In this document: piece after piece, positions 12,719 to 24,581 of the stretch | Layout of the letters: every line of letters starts with the position of its first letter | How positions within the stretch are numbered: the first letter of the stretch is position 1 | Assembly: GCF_000687475.1 (NCBI RefSeq) | Contig: NC_057320.1 | Span: forward strand, 1,426,001-1,490,000 | Reading direction: 5' to 3' | Origin: Ustilaginoidea virens | Lineage: Eukaryota > Ascomycota > Sordariomycetes > Hypocreales > Clavicipitaceae | Length of the DNA stretch: 64,000 nucleotides | The notes under the pieces: model-generated | What the model saw: only the letters and a program-made list of their open reading frames with translations | Database searches by the model: none | What the model was told of the DNA's origin: nothing | Translations under genes and position numbers: made by a program

Positions 12719-13205
12719 TATATTAGGGTTCTAATAGGGGTATAAATATTTTTTAAGTTAGTCTCCTATTAGGCGGTTTCTATTATAAAATTTATAGCCT
12801 TTTATATTCTTCCTAATACTATTAGGGGGATATAGTCCTATAGCTCTTTTATAAAGTCTTTAATAATATTAGCTATAGGTTATATCCACCTTTAGGTAGG
12901 CTCGGCCTCGGTCTAATAATACTATATGCTATTTATGATCGTAATAATCGGGTTATAGTAGCTATATATAATACTGCCTCTATTCCCTCTATCGATATCT
13001 ATTATTTTATTTGCGCCTGCCGCGCTTACTCCCTAAATGCAATACGCTATAGGCGAGGGGGATAAATAGACGAGAAAAAGCGATTAGAAATATTAGAATT
13101 GATTTTAGAGGCGGTTCTATGCCGCTACCTAGGTGCGGGCGAAATCGCGAAAGTTTTTTTTTACGTATGCTATAGAGCACTATATATAGGAGTAAAACTC
13201 GCTCT
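12719..13205. repeat. Unclassified RIP-affected remnant
   Basis: AT-rich and CA/TG-poor up to about 13205, after which composition returns abruptly to normal. No protein family could be read. It marks the left edge of the gene island, only about 500 bp from the FKS1 start codon. Confidence 0.4.
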
Positions 13206-13709
13206 TATTAGATAGTGATTAAGAACTGTTATGCACCTTCGCTAGTGAGCCCCGCACACCGCGATATAAGGTACCTCCTAGGTACCTTCCTCCTGGTTGA
13301 GCGACTGCTTACCCACACAGCCACTTCTCCCTGTGCCCGTCTCCTTATCCTGCACCTCCTTATTCCCATTTTGCTTCTTCCCTTACACACCCTCTTCTTC
13401 TCTAAGTCAAAGGAACAAGAAATCGTAAGACTTGCGTTGTTGTCGGCAGGCGCTATATCTTGTCACTCTCTTTTATTTTCCTTCGAGAGCTTTACCTCTC
13501 GCTACCATTTTCCCATTTAATGCTCTCTTGTTTCATCCTTTCAGTGTGACCAGAAGGAAATCAGGTCAGATTTGCTCTCTGTCCGACCAAGTTGTCCACA
13601 TACGCAGACTCCTACTTCCGCTTCTGAAGTTTTCGAACACAGTCCACAATTCGCACTCTGACGACTTCACATGGCTATTTCCGATCGAATTGACTAAGGT
13701 TGGGCAATA
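13206..13709 (+). promoter_or_regulatory. FKS1 upstream region / probable 5' UTR
   Basis: About 500 bp of normal composition between the repeat desert and the FKS1 ATG. It is rich in C+T tracts (for example around 13340-13405), as in many fungal promoters and leaders. ORFs at 13215-13520 and 13432-13710 have no family resemblance. The region must hold the whole proximal promoter, since RIP-mutated repeat lies beyond. Confidence 0.5.
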
Positions 13710-16700
13710 ATGTCGGGCTATCCAGGTGGTCAAAATGACCACTATGATGATGGCTACGGCCACCCTGGTGAAAACCATGGTAATGCTGATGCATACTATC
13801 AAGACGATCAGTATTATGACAATGGATATGATACTCGTGGCGGTCAGGGTGCGCAAGGGGCACACGGAGGAGAAGGCTACTATGATGAATCGTAGGAATA
13901 TTTTCTCTGTCCAGCAATTAACTTCGTCTAACGATCTCTGTTGTCAGGGGCTATTATAACGCGGATCCTAATAACCCGTATCACCAAGACGGCGGCTACT
14001 ACGATGGACATGACCAGTACCAAGATGAATACTACAACGGTCAAGGCGGCTACTATGAACAAGACTATAATCAAGGTTATGGTGGTCGTAGTGGCCGCCA
14101 AGGCTCAGAAGAAGACTCGGAGACTTTCAGCGACTTTACAATGAGGTCAGACATGGCTCGTGCAGCTGAGATGGACTATTATGGCCGCGGCGATGAACGG
14201 TATAACAGCTACGGAGATGGGCAACGCGGCTATCGCCCTCCTTCTTCCCAAATTTCGTACGGTGCCAATCGCTCATCTGGTGCTTCAACCCCGAATTATG
14301 GCATGGACTACGGCAATGCCCTCCCAGCAGGACAGCGATCAAAAGAACCGTACCCTGCCTGGACCTCCGATGCACAAATTCCGTTGTCGAAAGAAGAGAT
14401 TGAGGATATCTTTCTTGATTTGACCGGAAAATTTGGCTTTCAGCGGGACAGCATGAGGAATATGTACGATCATCTTATGACCCTTCTAGATTCCCGTGCT
14501 TCTCGCATGACGCCAAATCAGGCTTTACTTTCCCTCCATGCCGATTATATCGGAGGTGACAATGCCAACTACCGGAAATGGTATTTCGCTGCTCATCTGG
14601 ATCTAGACGATGCTGTTGGATTCGCCAATCGCAAGACCAAGGGCTTGCGACGCAAAGCGAAAAATAAGAAAAAGAAGAAGAATGCGGATGAAACGACTGA
14701 AGCAGAGGCTCTTCAAGACTTAGAAGGCGATGACAGCCTCGAGGCTGCAGAGTTTCGCTGGAAGACGCGCATGAACCGAATGTCTCAGCACGATCGACTG
14801 CGCCAAATTGCACTGTACCTACTGTGCTGGGGCGAGGCAAACCAAGTGCGGTTCATGCCAGAGTGCTTGTGTTTCATATTCAAATGTGCTGATGACTATC
14901 TCAACTCTCCAGCGTGTCAGGCACTTGTTGACCCCGTCGACGAGTTCACGTACTTGAACAATGTCATCACACCTCTCTACCAATATGTTCGTGACCAGGG
15001 ATATGAGATTCTCAACGGTGTATACGTTCGTCGTGAGCGTGACCACAAGCATATTATCGGATACGACGATTGCAATCAACTCTTCTGGTATCCGGAAGGT
15101 ATTGAACGAATCGTCCTGCAAGATAAGAGCAAGCTGGTCGACGTTCCTCCCGCTGAGCGTTACATGAAGTTGAAGGACATCAACTGGAAGAAGTGTTTTT
15201 TCAAAACATACAAGGAGTCGAGATCATGGTTTCACCTTCTCGTGAATTTCAATCGAATTTGGATCATTCATCTTACGATGTTCTGGTTTTACACCTCCCA
15301 TAATTCACCATCGCTACTGTACGGCCCCTCGTACCAACAGCAACTCAATCAACAACCTCCCGTTTCCAAGCACCTTGCTGCTGTCTCCATAGGCGGCGGC
15401 ATAGCCTCGCTTATTCAAGTTCTGGCTACACTTGCTGAATGGGCCTATGTCCCTCGTCGATGGGCTGGCGCGCAACATTTGACCAAGCGGCTTCTATTCA
15501 TCATTCTCATATTGGCAATTAATATTGCTCCTGCTGCCAAGGTACTCATGTTTCCTACCAAGACCAGCGCCTCTGGAGGCGTGGATATTGACTACATCAT
15601 TGGCATCGTCAACTTTATCATTGCGATATTTACCTTCATTTTTTTCTCGGTGATGCCTCTTGGAGGCCTCTTTGGCAGTTACCTAACCAAAAATTCCCGG
15701 CAATATGTTGCTAGCCAAACATTCACGGCTAGCTGGCCGCGATTGAAAGGCAATGATATGGCCATGTCGTTTGGCTTGTGGCTAACTGTCTTCGGCGCAA
15801 AATTCGGAGAGTCGTACGTGTACCTGACGCTTTCATTTCGAGATGTTATTCTATATTTATCCATTTTTCACCCTGTATGTCTCGGCGACTCAATTATTGG
15901 TCAGATCCTTTGCAAGAACCAGAACTACGTTCTTTTGGGTTTGATGGCGTTCACGGACTTGATCTTCTTCTTCCTGGATACCTATCTCTTCTACGTCCTT
16001 CTGAACACGATTTTCTCCATCGCTCGATCATTCTATATTGGTTCTTCAATCTGGACTCCATGGAGAAACATCTTCTCACGCCTACCCAAGCGTATCTATT
16101 CCAAAGTCCTGGCCACCACCGATATGGAGATAAAGTATAAACCAAAGGTTCTAATTTCGCAAGTTTGGAATGCTATAGTCATCTCGATGTATCGAGAGCA
16201 CCTGTTGGCGATTGATCATGTACAGAAACTCCTCTACCATCAAGTTCCATCTGAGCAAGAAGGCAAGCGGACACTACGGGCTCCAACTTTCTTCGTTTCC
16301 CAAGAGGACCATTCTTTCAAGACTGAGTTTTTTCCGAGTCAAAGTGAGGCAGAACGTCGAATCTCGTTCTTCGCTCAGTCATTGTCGACCCCTATACCGG
16401 AACCGCTTCCTGTCGACAACATGCCAACATTTACAGTCATGATTCCTCATTATAGCGAGAAGATCCTTCTTTCTTTGCGTGAGATTATTCGCGAAGATGA
16501 GCCGTATTCGCGTGTAACCCTCCTGGAATATCTGAAACAGTTGCATCCACATGAGTGGGATTGCTTCGTGAAGGACACTAAAATTCTGGCCGACGAAACT
16601 GCACAGATGAACGGAGAGCCCGAGAAGAACGAGAAAGATACTGCAAAAAGTAAGATCGATGACTTGCCGTTTTATTGTATTGGGTTCAAATCATCTGCCC

Positions 16701-19646
16701 CGGAATATACTTTGCGGACCCGAATCTGGGCGTCACTTCGCTCACAGACTCTATACCGCACCATCTCTGGCTTCATGAACTACAGCCGAGCGATCAAGCT
16801 TCTTTACAGAGTCGAGAATCCGGAAGTTGTACAGATGTTCGGCGGAAATTCTGACAAGCTAGAACGAGAGTTGGAGCGAATGGCTCGGCGCAAATTCAAG
16901 ATTGTTGTGTCAATGCAACGTTACTCGAAGTTTAAAAAGGAGGAGATGGAAAACGCTGAGTTTCTGCTTCGAGCTTATCCCGACCTTCAAATTGCTTACT
17001 TGGACGAAGAACCTCCTTTAGCGGAAGGTGAAGAACCCAGACTCTACTCGGCTCTCATTGATGGACATTCCGAGATAATGGAGAATGGAATGCGGCGCCC
17101 CAAATTTAGAATCCAGCTTTCTGGCAACCCTGTTCTTGGTGATGGCAAATCCGATAACCAAAACCATGCTCTGATATTCTATCGTGGCGAGTACATTCAA
17201 CTCGTTGATGCTAATCAAGACAATTATCTTGAAGAGTGTCTGAAAATTCGCAGCGTCCTTGCCGAATTTGAGGAAATGAAAACAGATAACATCTCGCCAT
17301 ATACGCCCGGTGTGAAAAATGAAACACCCACCCCTGTTGCCATTCTTGGTGCTAGAGAGTATATCTTCTCCGAGAACATTGGCATTCTAGGTGACGTTGC
17401 TGCCGGGAAAGAACAGACTTTCGGCACCTTGTTTGCAAGAACGTTAGCACAGATCGGAGGCAAGCTTCATTATGGCCACCCTGATTTTTTAAACGGAATT
17501 TTCATGACCACGCGTGGTGGAGTTTCCAAAGCCCAGAAAGGACTGCACTTAAATGAGGATATTTTTGCCGGAATGAACGCTATTCTCCGCGGAGGTCGTA
17601 TCAAACACTGCGAATACTATCAATGTGGAAAGGGTCGCGATCTTGGTTTTGGCTCTATTCTCAACTTCACTACAAAAATCGGAACTGGTATGGGTGAGCA
17701 GATGCTTTCTCGCGAATATTACTATCTTGGAACCCAATTGCCTCTGGATAGGTTTTTGTCGTTTTACTATGCACACCCTGGCTTCCACGTCAACAATATG
17801 TTTATCATGTTGTCGGTGCAACTTTTCATGTTGTGTTTGCTCAATTTTGGCGCATTCAGGCATGAGACAATTCCTTGCGACTACAACAACCAGAAGCCCT
17901 CAACAGATCCTCTCTATCCCACGGGATGTGCAAACACAGACGCAGTTATGCAATGGGTGCAACGCAGTGTTCTTTCCATCTTCTTCGTTTTCTTCTTGTC
18001 ATTTGTACCCCTTATTGTGCAGGAGTTAACCGAGAGAGGTGTATGGCGTGCCCTCGTACGCTTTATGAAGCAATTCTGTTCGTTGTCTCCGTTTTTTGAA
18101 GTCTTCGTTTGCCAGATTTACGCGAACTCTGTGCAGCAGGATCTTTCATTTGGCGGCGCCCGCTATATCGGTACCGGACGTGGTTTTGCAACTGCTCGCA
18201 TTCCATTTGGAGTCTTGTACTCCCGCTTCGCTGGCCCCTCAATATACTTCGGCGCACGGTTGTTAATGATGCTGCTTTTCGCCACAGTTACTGCTTGGCA
18301 GGCAGCGTTGACATATTTTTGGATTACTCTATTGGGACTTACTATATCACCTTTCCTTTATAACCCACATCAATTTGCCTGGAATGATTTTTTTATCGAC
18401 TACCGCGATTTTCTTCGTTGGCTGTCCCGAGGTAATTCTCGAAGCCACGGTCAATCCTGGATTGCTTTCTGTCGCCTCTCACGCACGAGAATCACTGGAT
18501 ACAAACGCAAAACTCTCGGCGAAGCTTCAGCCAAAATGTCTGCCGATGTCCCTCGCGCTGCTATAGCCAACATCTTCTTCACCGAGATTCTTGCACCTCT
18601 CTTGCAAGTCGTTGTAACCTTGATTCCATATCTGTTCATCAATGCCCAAACTGGTGTTAACGAGACGAACAACCCCGATGTCGCCAAAAAGTACCTAAAG
18701 CCAACCTCTTCTCTTATCCGAGTTCTCGTTCTTGCGATAGCACCCATTGGCGTAAATGCTGGAGTTCTTGCTGCCATGTTCGGCATGGCGTGCTTCATGG
18801 GCCCTGTGTTGAGCATGTGCTGCAAAAAGTTTGGCAGCGTCTTAGCTGCTATAGCTCACGCTGTAGCTGCTGTCTTTATGCTCATATCATTCGAAGGCAT
18901 GTTCTTTTTGGAAGGCTTAAATTTCGCGCGTACACTAGCAGGCATCATCGCTATAATTTCTATTCAGCGATTCATCGTGAAGCTCATTGTCTCGGTGGCA
19001 CTGACCCGTGAAATGAAGACTGACCAGTCCAATATTGCATTTTGGACAGGCAAGTGGTATTCTATGGGTTGGCACTCGATATCGCAGCCAGGCCGCGAGT
19101 TTCTTTGCAAGATCACTGAACTCAGCATGTTCGGTGCCGACTTTATTCTGGGACACTGGCTGTTGTTCATGATGCTGCCAGTCATTCTAATCCCACAGGT
19201 GGATAAGCTCCATTCAATGATGCTCTTTTGGCTTAAACCAAGGTACGATACTTGCTATGCCTCTGCTCCACGTGATCGAAATGCATTCGGGTGTCGACTG
19301 ACCATTGAATAGCCAGCAAATACGACCCCCGATTTATTCTATGAAGCAGTCAAAGCTACGACGTCGGCGGGTGGTTCGATATGCCGTCTTATACTTTGTC
19401 CTACTAGTAGTTTTCATTGGACTCATTGCTGGTCCTGTGGCCCTGAAGAAGGTTCTCAGCACAAAGCAACTTGAACAATTTTACGACAAGGCTATTATTG
19501 GAAATTTCGTGCTGATGCAACCGAATTTCCTAAACCACGACGACACGCAGGCCAGCTCTGCAACTGGCACAGGCGCTGAAGGGTACACATATCCATCAGG
19601 ATATGGACCCTCATCTTCATCAGGTTCGGCAGCCGGGGCGACATAG
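13710..19646 (+). CDS. FKS1: 1,3-beta-glucan synthase catalytic subunit (GT48)
   Basis: Makes cell-wall 1,3-beta-glucan from UDP-glucose at the plasma membrane, with the Rho1 GTPase as regulatory partner. Exons 13710-13891, 13948-19242 and 19313-19646 give 1936 residues, usual for the family. A Gly/Tyr/Asp-rich disordered N terminus (1 to about 130) is followed by the FKS1 N-terminal domain, a membrane block from about residue 490, a cytoplasmic GT48 domain about 850-1350 (ALIDGHSEI near 1095), and a second membrane block. The intron 2 junction gives [13 protein letters not shown], matching other fungal FKS1. Introns are 56 and 70 nt, with CTAAC and CTGAC branch sites. Hot-spot 1 reads YLTLSFRDV with Tyr686 and Val694 where yeast has F639 and P647, and Phe742 replaces W695. 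These changes predict low echinocandin sensitivity. Confidence 0.97.
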
Positions 19647-20275
19647 TAAGCTCCCAAGTCCTCAGCAAATCTGAAAGCGGAAGATGTCGGGGGAATCAAT
19701 TGGCGTGGTTTTCATGCTGCTTGGTACCTGGGATAAGCCGTGACTCGTGGCTTAACGAACGCTATTAGGCGATCTTCTAGTTATCTTGTTGTCTTTCTCG
19801 TTGACGCTCTTTGTACAAGCGTTTTAGAATGTATGAGATGGGAAACTTCGCACTCAGGGAACAGTTTAGTTTACTTGTTTTTGAGGTCGAGTAGATGACG
19901 TACTTACGTGACGTACTTATGGCACTGTTTAACTGTATTCATATTTGCATAAGCTGCCGCCAGAATTCTGATCCTGAGAGTGAAATAAGCTTATCGCCCT
20001 TTGCCATTATCACCCCGAAATCAGAGTATCGCCGCTGGGGACTTGAATTTGTTCTGCTGGTCCTTAAGGCGGACTGATTAAGTAATATTGGGCCAATCAG
20101 AGCCCGTATGAGATCTACGCTTCTTTAAATGGTTTAGCGTAAGCTTTCCGGTTTTCGGATGGGCATTTGGATCTGACTGATAATCTGACCCAAACACAAT
20201 CACCGCGAAGAGACGACAAACAAGGGTGCTCTTGATTCGAAGTCCGCGATAGGTCCGAGAGATACATAAATTGAA
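19647..20275. other. Intergenic FKS1 to cystathionine gamma-synthase
   Basis: 629 bp holding the FKS1 3' UTR and the promoter of the next gene. ORFs on both strands here are short and without family resemblance. No RNA gene or repeat was seen. Confidence 0.6.
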
Positions 20276-22209
20276 ATGTCGCCGTTCGCCCTGGGCGAAG
20301 CCATTCCCTCGGACACGGCACACGTAAGCTCACCTATATATACCATAGACCTACAGAGCCATCAGTTGACACAACACAGGCTGTAAGCGTATCGCTACCT
20401 ACATGGCAAGCCAATGTTGGTTACGAAGAGGGAGAAAAATGGGTATTGAATCAAATGGCTACTGGTTATCCCAGGTGCGAGCATACGAACAACATATCGT
20501 TCCATCTTCTAACGATCGATCTATCAACTAACAAGATCTACGGTCTCAGATTTTTCATCCATAAAAGCATACAACTGTTCGCCCTCGATATCACATCTAC
20601 TTTTGGGAAAAATGGACTACAGGCCATGCTATTTCCGACGCGACTGGCAGCCAAGCGTTGTGTCGAATTTGTCACAAATGCCCAGAGCAATCTTTGCGAT
20701 GCAATGGACGTTATTGAGTTGAAGTTGGATACATCAAAGATATCAAATATCTTAATTAAGAACCTTTCACCAACGTTATCTGCTGTATTAATGCCGGATA
20801 GTGCATTTATCATTGCCAAACAATACTGGCAGCACACCGGAGATGGTATTTCGAGCCGCCAAGCTGAATTCTGTCATAGCTTATTCAGGGATGGACTTCT
20901 TGTCACCGCAACCGAGGCAGACTGCCTGAACGCATCAGCGGGAGCTAAAAGGATGGTGATACGGGGGCCTAAACGGTATCACCGGTCTGGTTTCAATATC
21001 ACGGCTCATACTAGACCGACCTTGAACGCGCAAACAGCGAACAAAAGCGAAGAGTCGCAGGAAAGCCTTCGTTTTTTAGAAGAAAGATTTGGTCGAAATC
21101 TGGACCTGGCGTTTGTGGAATGCGCCAAGTCTGCCATCCGTAGACGAATCGCAGGGTCTATAGTTCAGGATTTGAACATGCGAAACGAGGCACTGGCAAC
21201 AAATTCAAGGGGCCGGCTTGTCCTACGTGAGAATGACATTTACCTGTTTCCAGCAGGGATGAACGCCATTTTTAATGCTCATCGTGTGCTGCTTTCAGCC
21301 AGAGGACAGCTCAAAAGCATCAGCTTTGGTTTTCCATATGTCGATACGCTCAAAATTCTTCAAAAATTCGGTCCGGGATGCGAATTTTATGGCCACGCTT
21401 CATCGGCTGATCTTGACCACCTTGAAAGCCTCCTAAAATCCGGGCAACGGTTCCTTGCACTTTTCTGCGAGTTTCCAGGCAATCCGCTTCTCATATGCCC
21501 AGACCTCAAGAGAATTCGCCGGCTTGCTGACGAATTTGATTTTGCGGTTGTGGTTGATGAAACGATTGGAACTTTCGCAAATATCAACGTGCTATCGGAT
21601 GCTGATATAGTTGTGAGTAGCCTGACGAAATTCTTCTCCGGTGACTCCAACGTCATGGGGGGGAGTATAGTATTCAACTCGAATAGCAAGTACTACAAGG
21701 ACTTGAAAGACGCCGTGGACCATATATATGAGGACACTTATTGGCCTGAAGATGCTGTTTTTATGGAGCGAAATAGCAGGGATTTCCAGAACCGGTTGAA
21801 GCGCATCAACACGAATGCAGAGGCTATTTGTGCAATCTTGCAGAAGCAACCCACCGTTAATAGTATTTTTTATCCCAAGCTGAACACCTCCAAGCATTAC
21901 TACGATGATTATAGATTGCCGAATGGAGGGTATGGAGGATTGCTTTCAATAGTCTTCCATGATAAGAAGCAAGCACAAGCCTTCTATGACGCGATGGAAA
22001 TCGCAAAGGGACCAAGTCTTGGGACAAATTTTACACTCTGTAGTCCCTATGTCTTGCTTGCTCACTATCAGGAGCTTTCATGGGCTGCACAGTTTGGAGT
22101 AACCGAAGATCTGGTTCGTGTGAGCGTCGGCTTGGAGGATACGGTCTCCCTCCAAAAGACCTTTTTAGAAGCGTTGAAGGCAGCCGAATCAAGTATAAAT
22201 CAGAACTGA
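20276..22209 (+). CDS. STR2: Cystathionine gamma-synthase (Str2/MetB type)
   Basis: PLP-dependent Cys/Met-metabolism enzyme. Fungal Str2-type enzymes join cysteine to an activated homoserine to make cystathionine, linking cysteine to methionine synthesis. Exons 20276-20323, 20380-20474 and 20550-22209 give 600 residues, near yeast Str2 (639). The ATG at 20276 was chosen because its small exon splices to AVSVSLPTWQANVGYEEG, and the second junction restores GYPRFFIHKS; both are family-conserved. Lys408 in SSLTKFFSG is the probable Schiff-base lysine, about 20 residues after the VVDET segment that should contact PLP. The 75-nt second intron has no in-frame stop, so an unspliced ORF from 20446 looks open but would lose the conserved N terminus. 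Confidence is high for the family and moderate for the exact substrate. Confidence 0.88.
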
Positions 22210-22580
22210 ATATTGAGTTATGATGGCTCTTCGGTAGCTACGGTTTTACTTCTTGTCATAGATACAGTGCATTGGGTTATTCAGAGCTTCATTGGGCTAT
22301 CGCTCTATTGTACGGTCGCTGGATATGGGCTATTTTCTAATGAGCAATACTGCAGAATAATCGACTTACCCTCGTCTCTATAGGCCCTTTGAAGGTGTCG
22401 TCCGGAGAAAAAACCGAGCAAGACTTTCGGAAAGGTGAGGCTGAGTTTTTTGGATGCGGGTCGAATGTCCTGTGTTGTTAATACACAATAAAACAAGACT
22501 CTCCCACGTGCGTGAGTCAACACCATACCAGTCATCTTTATGATTCAATGAAAAAACTTCTTAAAATACTAAGCCATGTA
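22210..22580. other. Convergent 3' spacer
   Basis: 371 bp between two convergent genes (STR2 and the SPX-RING gene). It holds both 3' ends. No gene or repeat is visible. Confidence 0.6.
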
Positions 22581-24244
22581 TTACATGATGACACAGTCAT
22601 GATGGGTATATCCGGGACCGTAGTCCTCAACACCTCGTTCTATTTCGTTGGATCGTTTCTTTTCCTTTACTTCTCGGGCGAAATATTTTTTCAAGTATTT
22701 TTCAAGTACATGGTCTAGATTGTCTGGCTACTATCAGTAAAAGAGGATGCAGAGGTTGTGCGCTATGAGAGAGTGTGGTATACCTGCTGATGCGGTCATA
22801 ATAACATCGGCACGACACAACGGACAATGTCTTTCGTTCTGCCGCTGTATCTTGACTACGCATCTAATGCAAAACACATGCTGGCAATCTAATCGCACAG
22901 GGCGATAAGCCACAGAAAAACACACAGGACAGAGGTAGTCATTCAGTTGAGGCACCACTGCGACGAGCTCTTGCGACATCTGAGCACACACATCCTTCGC
23001 AACGTCTCTTGACAGAAAGTTATCGGATGGCATGGCAGAGCGGAATGTTTGCGATACACCCAGAGACGTTCTCTTATCAAATTCTTGAGGCCTCTTGGTT
23101 AGAAATGGTTACAACAATATGAAAGTATATTATGTGTGCTGACTTACTTTTCAGAATTTTGACAATTGCAAGCCTGTTCAGTTCTTGGAATTGCACAGTT
23201 TTTAATAGGCTTAGGTTCAGATTGACGAACTTCGAGAAAGCCGCCTGGCTCTCTCGAAGTTTGAACTCCTTCACAAGGTGTCTTTTCTCCACTTCAGCCT
23301 GGAACCACTGAAGCTGCTTCAGCGCTATTTGGCTTGATCTTGCACCACTGTCTCTCTCGTGGGTGCCGAAAAAAACCTCGGCATCAAGGTACAACTCAAA
23401 GACGCGACGCCATCGAGCAAGGTCGCTCTTTGACAATCGACTGGGCCGGCAAACGAGTGAGACTTCTTTCCCAAGCGCTATCACATCTGCAGTCAGTCTC
23501 CGCTGTTCCAGAACCTGGAGAGCAGCAAGGTCGTTTACATCACTCTGTAGCATGTCAAAAAACTCGCCATCAAAGACCAAGGGTACTTCAACTTTTTCAT
23601 ATATATCCTGGATAGACTTTTCGCCCTGGTGTGAAGAACCTTGTGTAAACGATGGTGGGACAGATTCAGATGGACGTGTCGTGTTCACCTGCTCGTCGAG
23701 TTTCAATATGTCAGTGAGACGATGTTCTGAGGCGAGTCGCTCAAAGAACCTTCTAGATGTCGGTGTGAGGGATGCATCAACGGCAACACCATCTTGCATG
23801 TGGACGTAGACAGTAAGCTTTGGGCGGACAAAATTAGAGCCATTTGCAGCTGTGTGGGGGGATCCCAGTCAGCATGGCATGTTTAGATGCCTCGTTGTTG
23901 AGGACAACGCATAGAATGATTTTCGGGCTGCATACTTTTTAGCTTATACTGAAGGGCGACTGGTGATGTCGTGGTCGGGTCCAACAACGCCCGGAGCGTG
24001 TCAGGATCGAGACCTAAGTCCTGTAGCTCTCGTTGCACCTTCTTTAGACATTTTTTTAGCTGACCGTATGGAATTGCCCTTTCAATCCAATGAGTTGGAA
24101 AGTCTATAATGCGAAATGGTGTCAGCGCATGATACGCATCAAATAAGCAATATCAATTTGCTGCAATGGGGCGAAATGGATGCGCAACGGAGTTGACAAA
24201 CTTTGGCTGGCGAGGGTCACTCTGAAGTCTCGGGCGAACTTCAT
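22581..24244 (-). CDS. SPX domain and RING-finger protein (fungal RING-14 type), CVIM C terminus
   Basis: Predicted E3 ubiquitin ligase with an inositol-pyrophosphate/phosphate-sensing SPX domain. Five exons: 24244-24202, 24103-23936, 23849-23148, 23083-22784 and 22714-22581, giving 448 residues. Introns are 98, 86, 64 and 69 nt, and CTGAC or CTAAC branch sites are visible in introns 1-3. It starts MKFAR, the SPX hallmark, followed by AIPYGQLKKCLKK, and the SPX domain ends with LKKFDKRTSLG near residue 305. The RING is C3HC4: Cys356, 359, 371, His373, Cys376, 379, 391, 394. The last exon ends DCVIM, a CaaX box expected to direct prenylation. Splice joins restore family-conserved residues at each boundary. 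SPX plus C-terminal RING is a known fungal architecture; the substrate is unknown. Naive ORFs show only exons 3 and 4. Confidence 0.92.
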
Positions 24245-24581
24245 AGTGACGGCTCCCCATGATATGGCGATGGCTAGATTTAATATTTAGCCATGTTCTA
24301 GAGTTGCTACGTGATGTTTTAGCTGTGATTTTTAATCAGAGGCCAGGAAGAGCCCGCTAGAAAAAGATTGACTTCACACACCAAGAAGTCCTGACTGGCC
24401 GCCCCACATCCTGCAGCAGTGCAAGTGCAGAATGAAGGTGACTGAGAAATATTGGGGCTTTGTCTTGTTCAGCCCCTTCTCTGACACGGCATAGCCTCAG
24501 TACTACTGAATTAAATAGACAAGTATCGGCTGAAGACAGCTAATCCCTTGTCGTTAGATTGCAGCTCAGGTCCCTTGAAAT
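24245..24581. promoter_or_regulatory. Divergent promoter, SPX-RING gene and JJJ1
   Basis: 337 bp between two divergent start codons, so both promoters must overlap here. No repeat or RNA gene is visible. Confidence 0.55.

Noticed and set aside
13566..13959. Several overlapping His/Tyr/Ile-rich ORFs on both strands
   Set aside because: They are shadows of the repetitive Gly/Tyr/Asp coding sequence of FKS1 exon 1.
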